A stretch of DNA of 64,000 nt. Origin: Bacilli bacterium. GTDB taxonomy: Bacteria; Bacillota; Bacilli; RF39; UBA660. The position numbers and the translations under genes were made by a program. Under the pieces are notes generated by a model. It was not told the DNA's origin, made no database searches, and saw only the letters and a list, made by a program, of their open reading frames with translations. The DNA is taken from contig JAFXUK010000023.1 in the NCBI GenBank assembly GCA_017525015.1, positions 48,864-112,863 of the forward strand, in the 5' to 3' direction. This document shows, piece after piece, positions 1 to 7,998 of the stretch; position 1 is the stretch's first letter, and the number at the start of each line of letters is the position of its first letter.

Positions 1-1584
1 GTCGGTTATGCTCAACAAGATGATGAAGATGATAATATTGTTGGAAAAATGGGAATAGAATCATATTTAGATGAAGAATTATCAGGAATTGATGGATATA
101 CAATTTATCAAAAAGATGCTTATGGTTATACAATGCCTAATACAACAACTGTCACTGAACCAGCCGTTCCAGGTTCTGATGTCTATTTAACAATTGATAG
201 CAAAATTCAATTATTTGTTGAAAATGGTATTGCTGAAGTAACTAAGAACAATAGTGCTGATTGGATTACTTTTAATGTTATGGATGCTAAAACCGGAGCT
301 ATTGTAGCTACTAGTTCCAACTTAAGTTTTAACTTAAATACTAGAGATAATATTCAAAGTTATCTAGATCCTTTAACAACATTCCAATATGAACCAGGAA
401 GTACTATGAAAATATTTTCCTTCCTAGCTGCTATGGAAAATGGTATCTATAAAGGAGATTCAACATATAAATCAGGAACTATTAGAGTAGATGATTATAC
501 TATTAAAGACTTTAATGGTGTAGGATGGGGAACTATTACATTTGATAGTGGCTTCTCTTATTCATCAAATGTTGCTGCTACTAACTTAGCATTAGAATTA
601 GGAAGAGAAAATCTACATGCTTATTATGATTCATTAGGTTTTGGTAAAAAAACTGGTATTAAACTTCCTAATGAAGGATCTGGCGATATTAGTTTCAAAT
701 ATCGTGTTGAATTAGCAACTGCTTCATTTGGTCAAGGTATAACAACAACACCAGTTCAAAACTTACAAGCTTTATCATTGCTTGCTAACGAAGGAGTAGA
801 GCTACAACCATATGTTGTTGAAAGAATCGTAAATAGTGAAACTGGTAAAGTAACTTATGCTCATGAAAGAACAGAATTAGGTCAAAAAGCTAGTAAAGAA
901 CATGCCAAAAAAATGCTTGATTTAATGTATGATGTTGTTTATACCGGAAAAACAGATGCAACCTTCTTTAAACCAAAAACAGTAACAATGGCTGGTAAAA
1001 CAGGTACAGCCCAAATTCCAGATAGTCGTGGTAAATATATGAATGGTCCATATGACTACATTCGTAGTTTTGCTGGTGTCTTCCCATATGAAGATCCTCA
1101 ATACATTATTTATGTATCTGCTAGACGTTTTGATGGTAACTTCTATGACTTTGCTAAAATGGTAGCTAAAGTAGTAGATGAAATAGCTAAGTATAAAAAT
1201 ATTACTGAATTAGTATCTGAAATAGATAAAACAAAAATAATACCAATTGAAAACTATGTATCTCAAGATGTTTCAAGTATTGAAGATAAACTAAAGAAAG
1301 AAAATATTGATGTTGTAACAATTGGTTCTGGTAAAAAAGTAATTAAACAATATCCACCAAAAGGTCAAACAACATTAAGTGGTAATAAAGTATTTATTGT
1401 ATCAAATAAAAATGATTACAAAATGCCTGATATGACTGGATGGAGTTACAATGATGCCACAGCCTTCTGTCGTTTAATAGGTTTAAAATATAAAACTAAT
1501 GGATTTGGCTTTGTAAAATCTCAATCCATTGAAAAAGATTCTGATATTACCGAAACATCAGAATTAGAATTAACCTTAGAATAA
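1..1584 (+). CDS. ftsI: Class B penicillin-binding protein with PASTA domain, 5'-truncated by window edge
   Basis: Peptidoglycan D,D-transpeptidase that cross-links stem peptides outside the membrane, of the FtsI/PBP2B/SpoVD group. The frame is open from base 1 with no start, so the N-terminal membrane anchor and part of the dimerisation domain lie outside the window. The three active-site motifs are visible: EPGSTMK with the catalytic Ser codon at 400-402, SSN in FSYSSNVAA (around 565-570), and KTGT at 997-1008. The C-terminal part, from about 1425 (MPDMTGWSYNDA), looks like a PASTA domain, which binds muropeptides or beta-lactams in division PBPs and in SpoVD. The family assignment is firm. 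The choice between the vegetative septal enzyme and a sporulation paralogue cannot be made from this fragment. A hairpin terminator follows directly and is shared with map on the other strand. Confidence 0.93.
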   Translation, partial: VGYAQQDDEDDNIVGKMGIESYLDEELSGIDGYTIYQKDAYGYTMPNTTTVTEPAVPGSDVYLTIDSKIQLFVENGIAEVTKNNSADWITFNVMDAKTGAIVATSSNLSFNLNTRDNIQSYLDPLTTFQYEPGSTMKIFSFLAAMENGIYKGDSTYKSGTIRVDDYTIKDFNGVGWGTITFDSGFSYSSNVAATNLALELGRENLHAYYDSLGFGKKTGIKLPNEGSGDISFKYRVELATASFGQGITTTPVQNLQALSLLANEGVELQPYVVERIVNSETGKVTYAHERTELGQKASKEHAKKMLDLMYDVVYTGKTDATFFKPKTVTMAGKTGTAQIPDSRGKYMNGPYDYIRSFAGVFPYEDPQYIIYVSARRFDGNFYDFAKMVAKVVDEIAKYKNITELVSEIDKTKIIPIENYVSQDVSSIEDKLKKENIDVVTIGSGKKVIKQYPPKGQTTLSGNKVFIVSNKNDYKMPDMTGWSYNDATAFCRLIGLKYKTNGFGFVKSQSIEKDSDITETSELELTLE

Positions 1585-1585
1585 A

Positions 1586-1612
1586 AAAATGTAGTTAATA
1601 CTACATTTTTTA
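1586..1612. terminator. Bidirectional terminator between the PBP gene and map
   Basis: Perfect 10-bp stem AAAATGTAGT / ACTACATTTT with a TAAT loop and a T run on the plus strand and an A run upstream, so it can end transcripts from both convergent genes. Confidence 0.85.
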
Positions 1613-2425
1613 TTTTTCTAAATACTTTTTATAATTCTCTGGATCTGTAACAATATCTTCAGGATCTAATTCAACATCTCTTCTAGTTAATATTTCATAT
1701 CCATCTTGAGTAACTAATACTGTATGTTCAAAGTGAGCACTGTTAGAATCATCATTTGTTACAATTGTCCAATCATCATTTAACATAAATATATCTGCAT
1801 CACCAAGGTTTAACATTGGTTCAACAGCTATAACATTACCAGCATGAAGTATTGGTCCTTTTCTTTCTTTTCCATAATTTGGAACATCAGGATCCATATG
1901 AACCTTATCGCCAACACCATGACCAACTAATTCTTTTACAATACCTAAATTATATTTATGAGCTACTTTTTCAATAGAATGACTTATATCACCAACATAA
2001 CATCCATCATGAATAGCACTAAGTCCAGCCATTAAAGCTTCTTCAGTTTCTTTAAGTAATTTTACATCTTTTTCAGATTTAGGTTTACCAACTATATAAC
2101 TCCATGCTGAATCACCATGATATCCTTTATAGCAAGCACCAATATCACACTTAACGATATCGCCTTCTTTTAGCTTTCTAGGGCCTGGTATCCCATGAAC
2201 AACTTCATTGTTAATACTTACACAGTTTGCTCCAGGGAATCCATATAATCCCTCAAAAGAGCATGTACAACCTTTACTTTCGATAAACTTCTTCATTAAC
2301 ATATCTAATTCTTTAGTTGTAATACCTGGTTGAATAAATTGTTGAATATATTTATGAGTAAGACCAACAATTTTACCAGCTTCTCTTAATTTATTAATTT
2401 CATCTTCAGTTCTTGTTATTATCAT
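1610..2425 (-). CDS. map: Methionine aminopeptidase, type I
   Basis: Removes the initiator Met from nascent proteins in the cytosol. At 271 aa it is about the usual length of type I enzymes. All five expected metal ligands are visible: Asp in KCDIG, Asp in HGDSAW, His in VGHGVG, Glu in AVEPML and Glu in FEHTVL. I start it at the ATG at 2425 (MIITRTEDEI). An upstream in-frame ATG at 2458 lies on the upstream side of the TATAAT box, whereas the 2425 ATG is preceded by a GGAGT ribosome site. It is usually next to ribosomal protein or adk genes. Here it stands alone behind an acyltransferase pair and has its own promoter. Confidence 0.95.
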   Translation of the reverse strand: MIITRTEDEINKLREAGKIVGLTHKYIQQFIQPGITTKELDMLMKKFIESKGCTCSFEGLYGFPGANCVSINNEVVHGIPGPRKLKEGDIVKCDIGACYKGYHGDSAWSYIVGKPKSEKDVKLLKETEEALMAGLSAIHDGCYVGDISHSIEKVAHKYNLGIVKELVGHGVGDKVHMDPDVPNYGKERKGPILHAGNVIAVEPMLNLGDADIFMLNDDWTIVTNDDSNSAHFEHTVLVTQDGYEILTRRDVELDPEDIVTDPENYKKYLEK

Positions 2426-2446
2426 AAAAAAATCAACTCCAGAAAC

Positions 2447-2455
2447 ATTATACCA
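2447..2455 (-). promoter_or_regulatory. Extended -10 promoter of map
   Basis: TGGTATAAT on the minus strand, about 22 bases upstream of the chosen map start. It lies downstream of the alternative ATG at 2458, which decides against that start. Confidence 0.75.
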
Positions 2456-2471
2456 CAAAAAAAGGAATTAA

Positions 2472-3443
2472 TTACTTATAATCCCTTATTTCTTCATCAA
2501 ATAATCGCCATGCTATACGCCAATTTTCGTATTCCGGATCATTACGATGATCTTTAACTAAGTTTTGTTCTTTTAAATAATTACCTATATAAGTTGTTGT
2601 TTTTTTCGCACCACGATAATTTAAATGTTCTCCATAATCTTTAGTATCTGTATTCCAATCAATATGAATAGGATCATTTAAATTCATCTCTAAATATGGA
2701 ACACCAAGTTTTTCAGCTGTTTCCTTAGCAGCTAGATATCTACCATAATGCCAACTCTTACCATTAGGAGCACTCATTAGGATAAATGTAATATTATTAT
2801 CATCACATAACTTTTTAATCTTTAATAATACCTCATAATTACCTTCAGGTATTTTAGCAGGACCATCTACATCATTTACCATGTAGTCGCCAACATCACC
2901 AGGTTTAGTTTTATAAATATATAATAAACCTTTATAAGGATCTATCCAGTTATATCCTAATGAATCTTTTACATTAGTAAATAATACTTTTTTCCAGTTA
3001 TTATGGAATGTAATAATAGGTAAATAAGAATCTTGTTGTTTCATAGCTGCATAACGTCTAGGAGATTTAGCAGGATCTCTCATTAATACATTAGCCTCCA
3101 TCATAACTACTTTAGGATGTTGAGTATCAATTGCTATTTTCAAATCTTCATAAGAAGTAGTAATTTTTTGTGCAGGATATCCATAATCAAATGATGTATA
3201 TCCGAATTCATGCCATAAGTCAATAGGAGAGATACCTGAGTAAGTTAATGAATCACCTAAGAAGATAATATCTATAGTATCTTTTTCTTCCCATAATAAT
3301 TTATTACCTGAAACTGTAAAAATATCATATTTATCTAAATTATATTTAGGTGTTAATATATAAGATATTCCTAGTGCTAGAAGTAAGAATATTACTCCGA
3401 ACAAGAAACTTTTTAAACCATTTTTTAATATATCTTTTATCAT
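2472..3443 (-). CDS. SGNH/GDSL-type membrane-anchored acyltransferase partner of MBOAT protein
   Basis: Likely extracytoplasmic O-acyl (acetyl) transferase or esterase that works with the MBOAT protein encoded just upstream, as AlgX/AlgJ-, DltD- or PatB-type proteins do. The 323-aa product has one N-terminal membrane segment (about residues 9-30). An SGNH-hydrolase block FLGDSLTYSG follows, with the nucleophile Ser65, and a C-terminal HLNYRG block around His273 supplies the catalytic His. I use the ATG at 3443. The GTG at 3452 and ATG at 3449 lie on or too close to the AGGGG ribosome site. The gene begins 12 bases after the stop of the MBOAT gene, so the two are surely co-transcribed. The acyl acceptor (wall polymer, teichoic acid or exopolysaccharide) is not shown by the sequence; dltA and dltC are absent from the window. 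Confidence 0.8.
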   Translation of the reverse strand: MIKDILKNGLKSFLFGVIFLLLALGISYILTPKYNLDKYDIFTVSGNKLLWEEKDTIDIIFLGDSLTYSGISPIDLWHEFGYTSFDYGYPAQKITTSYEDLKIAIDTQHPKVVMMEANVLMRDPAKSPRRYAAMKQQDSYLPIITFHNNWKKVLFTNVKDSLGYNWIDPYKGLLYIYKTKPGDVGDYMVNDVDGPAKIPEGNYEVLLKIKKLCDDNNITFILMSAPNGKSWHYGRYLAAKETAEKLGVPYLEMNLNDPIHIDWNTDTKDYGEHLNYRGAKKTTTYIGNYLKEQNLVKDHRNDPEYENWRIAWRLFDEEIRDYK

Positions 3444-3454
3444 ATTCATCACCC

Positions 3455-5026
3455 CTAAAAATCAGCATATATTGGATCTACTGGAATATATTCAGATCCA
3501 TATGCACCAAATAATATGACAGAGAATATTAATAAATAATAAATTAGCCATCTAACATAAATAGGTTTTTCTGCTATTTTTTCTCTAATATTTATATTCT
3601 TTTCTCTTAAAACACCTACAACGAATAAAACAATAATTGAAATAAATAATACAATATAATCTTTACCATCTAAACCATATCTTAATAATTCATGTGGGAA
3701 CATTCCTTTAAATGAAAGCATATTTCCTAACATACCAAATGCTACAGACATAGAAGGTGCTCTAAAGAATAATTCACCTAAGAAGATAAAGAACCAAGTT
3801 TTAACAATTCTAAATACTATATAAGGTTTACTTTCTCTCTTAATATGTAATAAACCACATAATTTAACAATCCATGGTTCAAATATATTACCAAGTAATA
3901 TACAAACAAAATGATACATACCATAGAAGATAAATGTCCATCCAGCACCATGCCATAAACCATTTAAACTCCATACACAGAATAATGCTATACCTCCAGT
4001 TACTAATGGTCCTGTTCTATTCTTTAAATGTTGTCTAATACTAGAATTTAACTTTTTCATTGGTTTAGATAAAGAAACTGGATAGAAGATATAATCTTTA
4101 AACCATTTACCTAAACTAATATGCCATCTTGTCCAGAAATCAGAAATATTCTTAGAGAAGAATGGTTGTTTAAAGTTCTCAGGTATTTTAACATTAAATA
4201 TTTCTCCAATACCAATAACTACATCCATAGTTCCAGAGAACTCAGCATATAATAGGATAGTGTAAGCAATGGTTCCTATTACCATTGATAATGAACCATA
4301 ATGTGAATAATTATTAAATACATGTTCTACAATAATATTCAATCTATCAGCAATAACTAATTTCTTAAAGAAACCCCAAATGATTCTTTGATAACCGAAA
4401 CAGAAACTCTTAAAGTAAACTCTTTCGCCTTTCATTAAATCATCAGCAACTTCACTAAATCTTGTAATAGGTCCTTCCATAACAGTAGGGAAGAATGCTA
4501 AGTACAAGAATACCTTAATAATATTTTTTGAAGGCTCTTGTTTTTTATTATATACATCAATAACATAAGATAATGCTTGTAAGGTATAGAATGAAATACC
4601 TATAGGAGCAGCAAATCTAAATATCTTTAAATGATGTCCTGCATTAAACCAATCTAAAATAATATTAGCGTTAGTAGTAAAGAATCTTAAATATTTAAAG
4701 ACAAATAAGAAAGCAATATTAATTAATAATACCAAAAGCATCATTCTCTTATTTTTCTTTTGATATTTAGCTTTAACTTCCTTTTTATTTTCTTCATTTA
4801 ACTCCTTATTTAAACGTTTCTCATTCCATATTGTGTACCAACCGTATAAATAAATAGTTAAACTAGAAGCTATAATAAATACAATTAATTTTCTACTTAC
4901 ATAAAAAAACAACAAATAACTAAATGCTAAAAGACCAAGTGGTCTTAACTTCTTTGGTGCTATTTGATAAGCAATTACCAAAGCTGGAATTAAAAATAGT
5001 ATTAATCTATTATCAAAATATGTCAT
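3455..5026 (-). CDS. MBOAT-family membrane O-acyltransferase (AlgI/DltB-like)
   Basis: Polytopic membrane protein of 523 aa that in this family passes an acyl group from the cytosol to an extracytoplasmic acceptor. There are about ten hydrophobic segments. The diagnostic active-site motif LNGLWHGAGW carries His359, and the preceding amphipathic block SDFWTRWHISLGKWFKDYIF is typical of AlgI-type proteins. The start is the ATG at 5026, which has an AAAGGAG ribosome site; the ATG at 5053 would fall at the transcription start of the promoter and have no ribosome site. The gene forms a two-gene operon with the SGNH partner downstream. Given the absence of dltA/C, I favour O-acetylation of a wall or surface polysaccharide over D-alanylation, but this is an inference. 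Confidence 0.88.
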   Translation of the reverse strand: MTYFDNRLILFLIPALVIAYQIAPKKLRPLGLLAFSYLLFFYVSRKLIVFIIASSLTIYLYGWYTIWNEKRLNKELNEENKKEVKAKYQKKNKRMMLLVLLINIAFLFVFKYLRFFTTNANIILDWFNAGHHLKIFRFAAPIGISFYTLQALSYVIDVYNKKQEPSKNIIKVFLYLAFFPTVMEGPITRFSEVADDLMKGERVYFKSFCFGYQRIIWGFFKKLVIADRLNIIVEHVFNNYSHYGSLSMVIGTIAYTILLYAEFSGTMDVVIGIGEIFNVKIPENFKQPFFSKNISDFWTRWHISLGKWFKDYIFYPVSLSKPMKKLNSSIRQHLKNRTGPLVTGGIALFCVWSLNGLWHGAGWTFIFYGMYHFVCILLGNIFEPWIVKLCGLLHIKRESKPYIVFRIVKTWFFIFLGELFFRAPSMSVAFGMLGNMLSFKGMFPHELLRYGLDGKDYIVLFISIIVLFVVGVLREKNINIREKIAEKPIYVRWLIYYLLIFSVILFGAYGSEYIPVDPIYADF

Positions 5027-5058
5027 ATTGTTATTCTCCTTTTCTAAACTCATTAATT

Positions 5059-5087
5059 ATTATAGCTTATTTATATATCTAAAACAA
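5059..5087 (-). promoter_or_regulatory. Sigma-A promoter of the MBOAT-SGNH operon
   Basis: On the minus strand TTGTTT (5082-5087), 17-base spacer, TATAAT (5059-5064). Transcription would begin near 5052, about 25 bases before the start codon. Confidence 0.75.
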
Positions 5088-5131
5088 GGTGTCGATAAAA
5101 AAATAATACTAGTTTTTTCTTGGAATTAAGT

Positions 5132-5137
5132 TATAAT
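5132..5137 (+). promoter_or_regulatory. -10 element for trkA-trkH
   Basis: TATAAT 17 bases upstream of the GTG start of trkA. No convincing -35 is seen. It is divergent from the MBOAT promoter within the same 128-bp gap. Confidence 0.6.
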
Positions 5138-5154
5138 ATTAAAAGGTGATTAAA

Positions 5155-6522
5155 GTGAAAATAATAATCGTCGGAGTTGGTAAACTAGGAGAGTATGTTG
5201 CTCATGAATTAGTTAATGAAAATCATGAAGTAACATTGATAGATATTAACTTTAGAAATAGAAATAATATTATAAATAATGAAGATTTAAATTATATATG
5301 TGGTAATGGTTTAGATTCTAATATCCTTATTGAAGCAGGTATTCATGATACTGATATTTTGATTAGTGTAATGGAAAAAGATGAACAAAATGTTATGTGC
5401 TGCTTATTAGGTAAAAAATTAGGAGCTAAACATACTATAGCTCGTATTCGTAATACAGAATATGCTAGTTCAATTGGTATTATTAAAGAAGATTTAGGTC
5501 TATCTATGGCTATTAATCCAGAAAAACAAACAGCTAATCATATAGCTGGAATTTTAAGTATACCAAGTGCTATTGACGTTAAACATTTCTTTAAAGGTCG
5601 TTTACAACTAGTATCTATTAAAATAACTGATAAATCATCTTTAAAAGGACATAGTCTTAATAGTCTTACACCCTTTACTAACGATGTTATTGTTTGTGCT
5701 GTTGAAAGAGATGGCGAAACTATTATCCCTAAAGGTGCTACTAAAATGCACGAAAATGATATCCTTCATGTAACTGGAACGCCAAATGGTATCCAACGAT
5801 TATTAAAACATGCTCATTTACTTACTGATAAAACTAAAAGAGTTATGATAGTAGGTGGATCATCTACAGCAGTATATTTAGCTGAATTACTAAATGAAAT
5901 GAATATCGAAAATAAAATAATTGAAATAGATGAAAATAGATGTCATGAACTAAGTGCTAAATTACCTAAATCATTAATAATTCATGGCGATGCTACTGAT
6001 GAAAATATTCTTCTTGAAGAAGGATTAGATGTTACAGATGGTTTCGTTTCATTAAATAGTATTGACGAAGAAAACATTGTTTTATCTTTATTTGCTAAAA
6101 ATCATAATGTACCTAAAATCATTACTAAAATAAATCATATTAACTTAAGTGGTATTGTTGAACAATCTAATTTAGATACTATCATTACTCCTCATAAAAT
6201 AGCTACTACCCAAATAGTAACTTATGTTAGAGCCATGATGAATAGTGAATTAAGTAGTTGTGAATCTATTTATCGATTTGGTGATGATGAATTTGAATTA
6301 CTAGAATTCTATGTTAAAGATGACTTTAAAGCTTTAAATATCAAATTAAAAGATATTAACTTTAAAGAAAATATTATTATTACTGCTATCTGGCGTGGAC
6401 GTAAGATAACTTTCCCAGGTGGCAATGATACAATTCAAGAAAAAGATACTATTATAGTTGCTAATAAAAATGCTGATATAAAAAACATAAACGATATCTT
6501 GGAGGCAGATTATGAGAAGTAA
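5155..6522 (+). CDS. trkA: TrkA-type potassium uptake regulatory subunit (double RCK)
   Basis: Cytosolic NAD(H)/nucleotide-binding gating subunit of the Trk K+ uptake system, 455 aa. It holds two RCK units in tandem: N-terminal Rossmann motif GVGKLGEYVA near residues 6-15, then a C-terminal (TrkA_C) half, and a second Rossmann block VMIVGGSSTAVYLAELL followed by another TrkA_C half. This is the full-length double form, unlike the short single-RCK KtrA. I start at GTG 5155 (MKIIIVGVGK), the usual N-terminus, preceded by GGTGAT. The GTG at 5146 lies inside that ribosome site. It overlaps trkH by 11 bases, so the two are translationally coupled. Confidence 0.93.
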   Translation: MKIIIVGVGKLGEYVAHELVNENHEVTLIDINFRNRNNIINNEDLNYICGNGLDSNILIEAGIHDTDILISVMEKDEQNVMCCLLGKKLGAKHTIARIRNTEYASSIGIIKEDLGLSMAINPEKQTANHIAGILSIPSAIDVKHFFKGRLQLVSIKITDKSSLKGHSLNSLTPFTNDVIVCAVERDGETIIPKGATKMHENDILHVTGTPNGIQRLLKHAHLLTDKTKRVMIVGGSSTAVYLAELLNEMNIENKIIEIDENRCHELSAKLPKSLIIHGDATDENILLEEGLDVTDGFVSLNSIDEENIVLSLFAKNHNVPKIITKINHINLSGIVEQSNLDTIITPHKIATTQIVTYVRAMMNSELSSCESIYRFGDDEFELLEFYVKDDFKALNIKLKDINFKENIIITAIWRGRKITFPGGNDTIQEKDTIIVANKNADIKNINDILEADYEK

Positions 6523-7936
6523 GGCTGTCTATAAATACTTAGGAAAAGTCTTAATAGGTTTTTCTCTTACTTTCATTTTTCCTATGTTAATAGCATTAAT
6601 TTATCATGAACATATATATCCTTTCTTAATACCATTACTAATTACAATAACAGTAGGTGTACTTCTTAATTTTGGTTTAAAAAAAGAAAAAGATCTATAT
6701 GCTAAACAAGGTTTCATTATTGTAGCTTTATCTTGGGTAGTAATAAGTATTCTTAGTGCTATACCATATATGTTAAACTTACATAAATCATTCTTTGACG
6801 CTCTTTTTGAAGCAGTTTCTGGTTTAACAACTACAGGGGCTACTATCATGACCGATGTTGAAAGTTTAGATAAAAGCTTACTATTCTGGCGTAGCTTTAC
6901 TCACTTCTTAGGTGGAATGGGAGTACTTGCTTTTGTTATGGCCATTATTCCTTTATCTAAAAAAGATAAATCAATGCATTTACTTAAAGCGGAAATGCCA
7001 GGACCTAGTGTTGCTAAATTAGTACCATCATTAAAAAAGACTTTATTCTTACTTTATACAATTTATATAGGATTAACACTATTAGAAATAATTCTTCTAA
7101 TTATTGGTGGAACTCCTGTATTTGATAGTGTCTTAATAAGTTTTGGCACAGCTGGTACCGGAGGATTTGCTCTACATAATGATTCTCTAGCAGCATATTC
7201 TATTTTCTCTAAATGGGTAGTTGCTATCTTTATGTTACTATTTGGTGTTAACTTTAATATTTATTTTTTAATATTAATTAAAGACTTCAAAAACGTTTTA
7301 AAAAGTGAAGAATTAAGGACCTATATCTTAATTTATTTAGCAGCAACTGCTTTTATTGTCTTTAAAACATATAGAGCCTTTGATACATTTAGTGAAGCAC
7401 TGTTAGAAGGAGCTTTCCATATAAGCTCATTTATGACATCTACCGGTTATAGTATAGGTGATATTAATATCTATCCAGCAGCTTGTCGTATCTTAGTATT
7501 ATTCCTAATGTTAGTTAGTGCCTGTGCTGGTAGTACTTGTGGTGGCTTTAAAATGTCTCGACTAATAATTACTTATAAAAAAATAAGATCAGATTTACAA
7601 AAATTAATTCATCCAAATACCATAAAAGAAATAACTTTTGAAGGTAAAAGATTAGATAGTACAACTGTTGATAGTACAACATCTTTTATGCTTTTATATG
7701 TTGTTATTCTAATTGTGATAATGTTCATAGTAAGTTTTGATCCATTAAATCTTTCCTTAAGTGAAATAGTTAATGCTTCATTTACTGCTTATGCTAATGT
7801 TGGATTATGTTTTGATATATCTAATTTTGCTAATTTTTCCAATCTTTCTAAGACTGTCTTAAGTATTGGAATGCTTCTAGGAAGACTAGAACTATTCCCA
7901 ATGATAGTTTTAGTAACAAATATTAATAAATCATAA
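6512..7936 (+). CDS. trkH: TrkH/KtrB-type potassium transporter membrane subunit
   Basis: Integral membrane K+ translocating subunit, 474 aa. The four pseudo-repeats carry selectivity-filter-like segments SGLTTTGAT, FGTAGTGGF, MTSTGYSIG and YANVGLCFD, which identify the superfamily of K+ transporters. About ten hydrophobic segments are visible. The start ATG overlaps the end of trkA and has GGAGG eight bases upstream. With TrkA it makes a complete ion-coupled K+ uptake system. The gene ends at a terminator. Confidence 0.93.
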   Translation: MRSKAVYKYLGKVLIGFSLTFIFPMLIALIYHEHIYPFLIPLLITITVGVLLNFGLKKEKDLYAKQGFIIVALSWVVISILSAIPYMLNLHKSFFDALFEAVSGLTTTGATIMTDVESLDKSLLFWRSFTHFLGGMGVLAFVMAIIPLSKKDKSMHLLKAEMPGPSVAKLVPSLKKTLFLLYTIYIGLTLLEIILLIIGGTPVFDSVLISFGTAGTGGFALHNDSLAAYSIFSKWVVAIFMLLFGVNFNIYFLILIKDFKNVLKSEELRTYILIYLAATAFIVFKTYRAFDTFSEALLEGAFHISSFMTSTGYSIGDINIYPAACRILVLFLMLVSACAGSTCGGFKMSRLIITYKKIRSDLQKLIHPNTIKEITFEGKRLDSTTVDSTTSFMLLYVVILIVIMFIVSFDPLNLSLSEIVNASFTAYANVGLCFDISNFANFSNLSKTVLSIGMLLGRLELFPMIVLVTNINKS

Positions 7937-7959
7937 AGACTTTATAGTCTTTTTTTTTA
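7935..7959 (+). terminator. Terminator after trkAH
   Basis: Stem AAAGACT / AGTCTTT with a four-base loop followed by a run of nine T, overlapping the trkH stop codon. Confidence 0.85.
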
Positions 7960-7973
7960 TTATTTGATACAAT

Positions 7974-7979
7974 TATAAT
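7974..7979 (+). promoter_or_regulatory. -10 element for the ABC transporter gene
   Basis: TATAAT 19 bases before the chosen start. The in-frame ATG at 7978 overlaps this element and so cannot be the start. The -35 is not clear. Confidence 0.55.
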
Positions 7980-7998
7980 GTTGATTAGGAGAATGATT

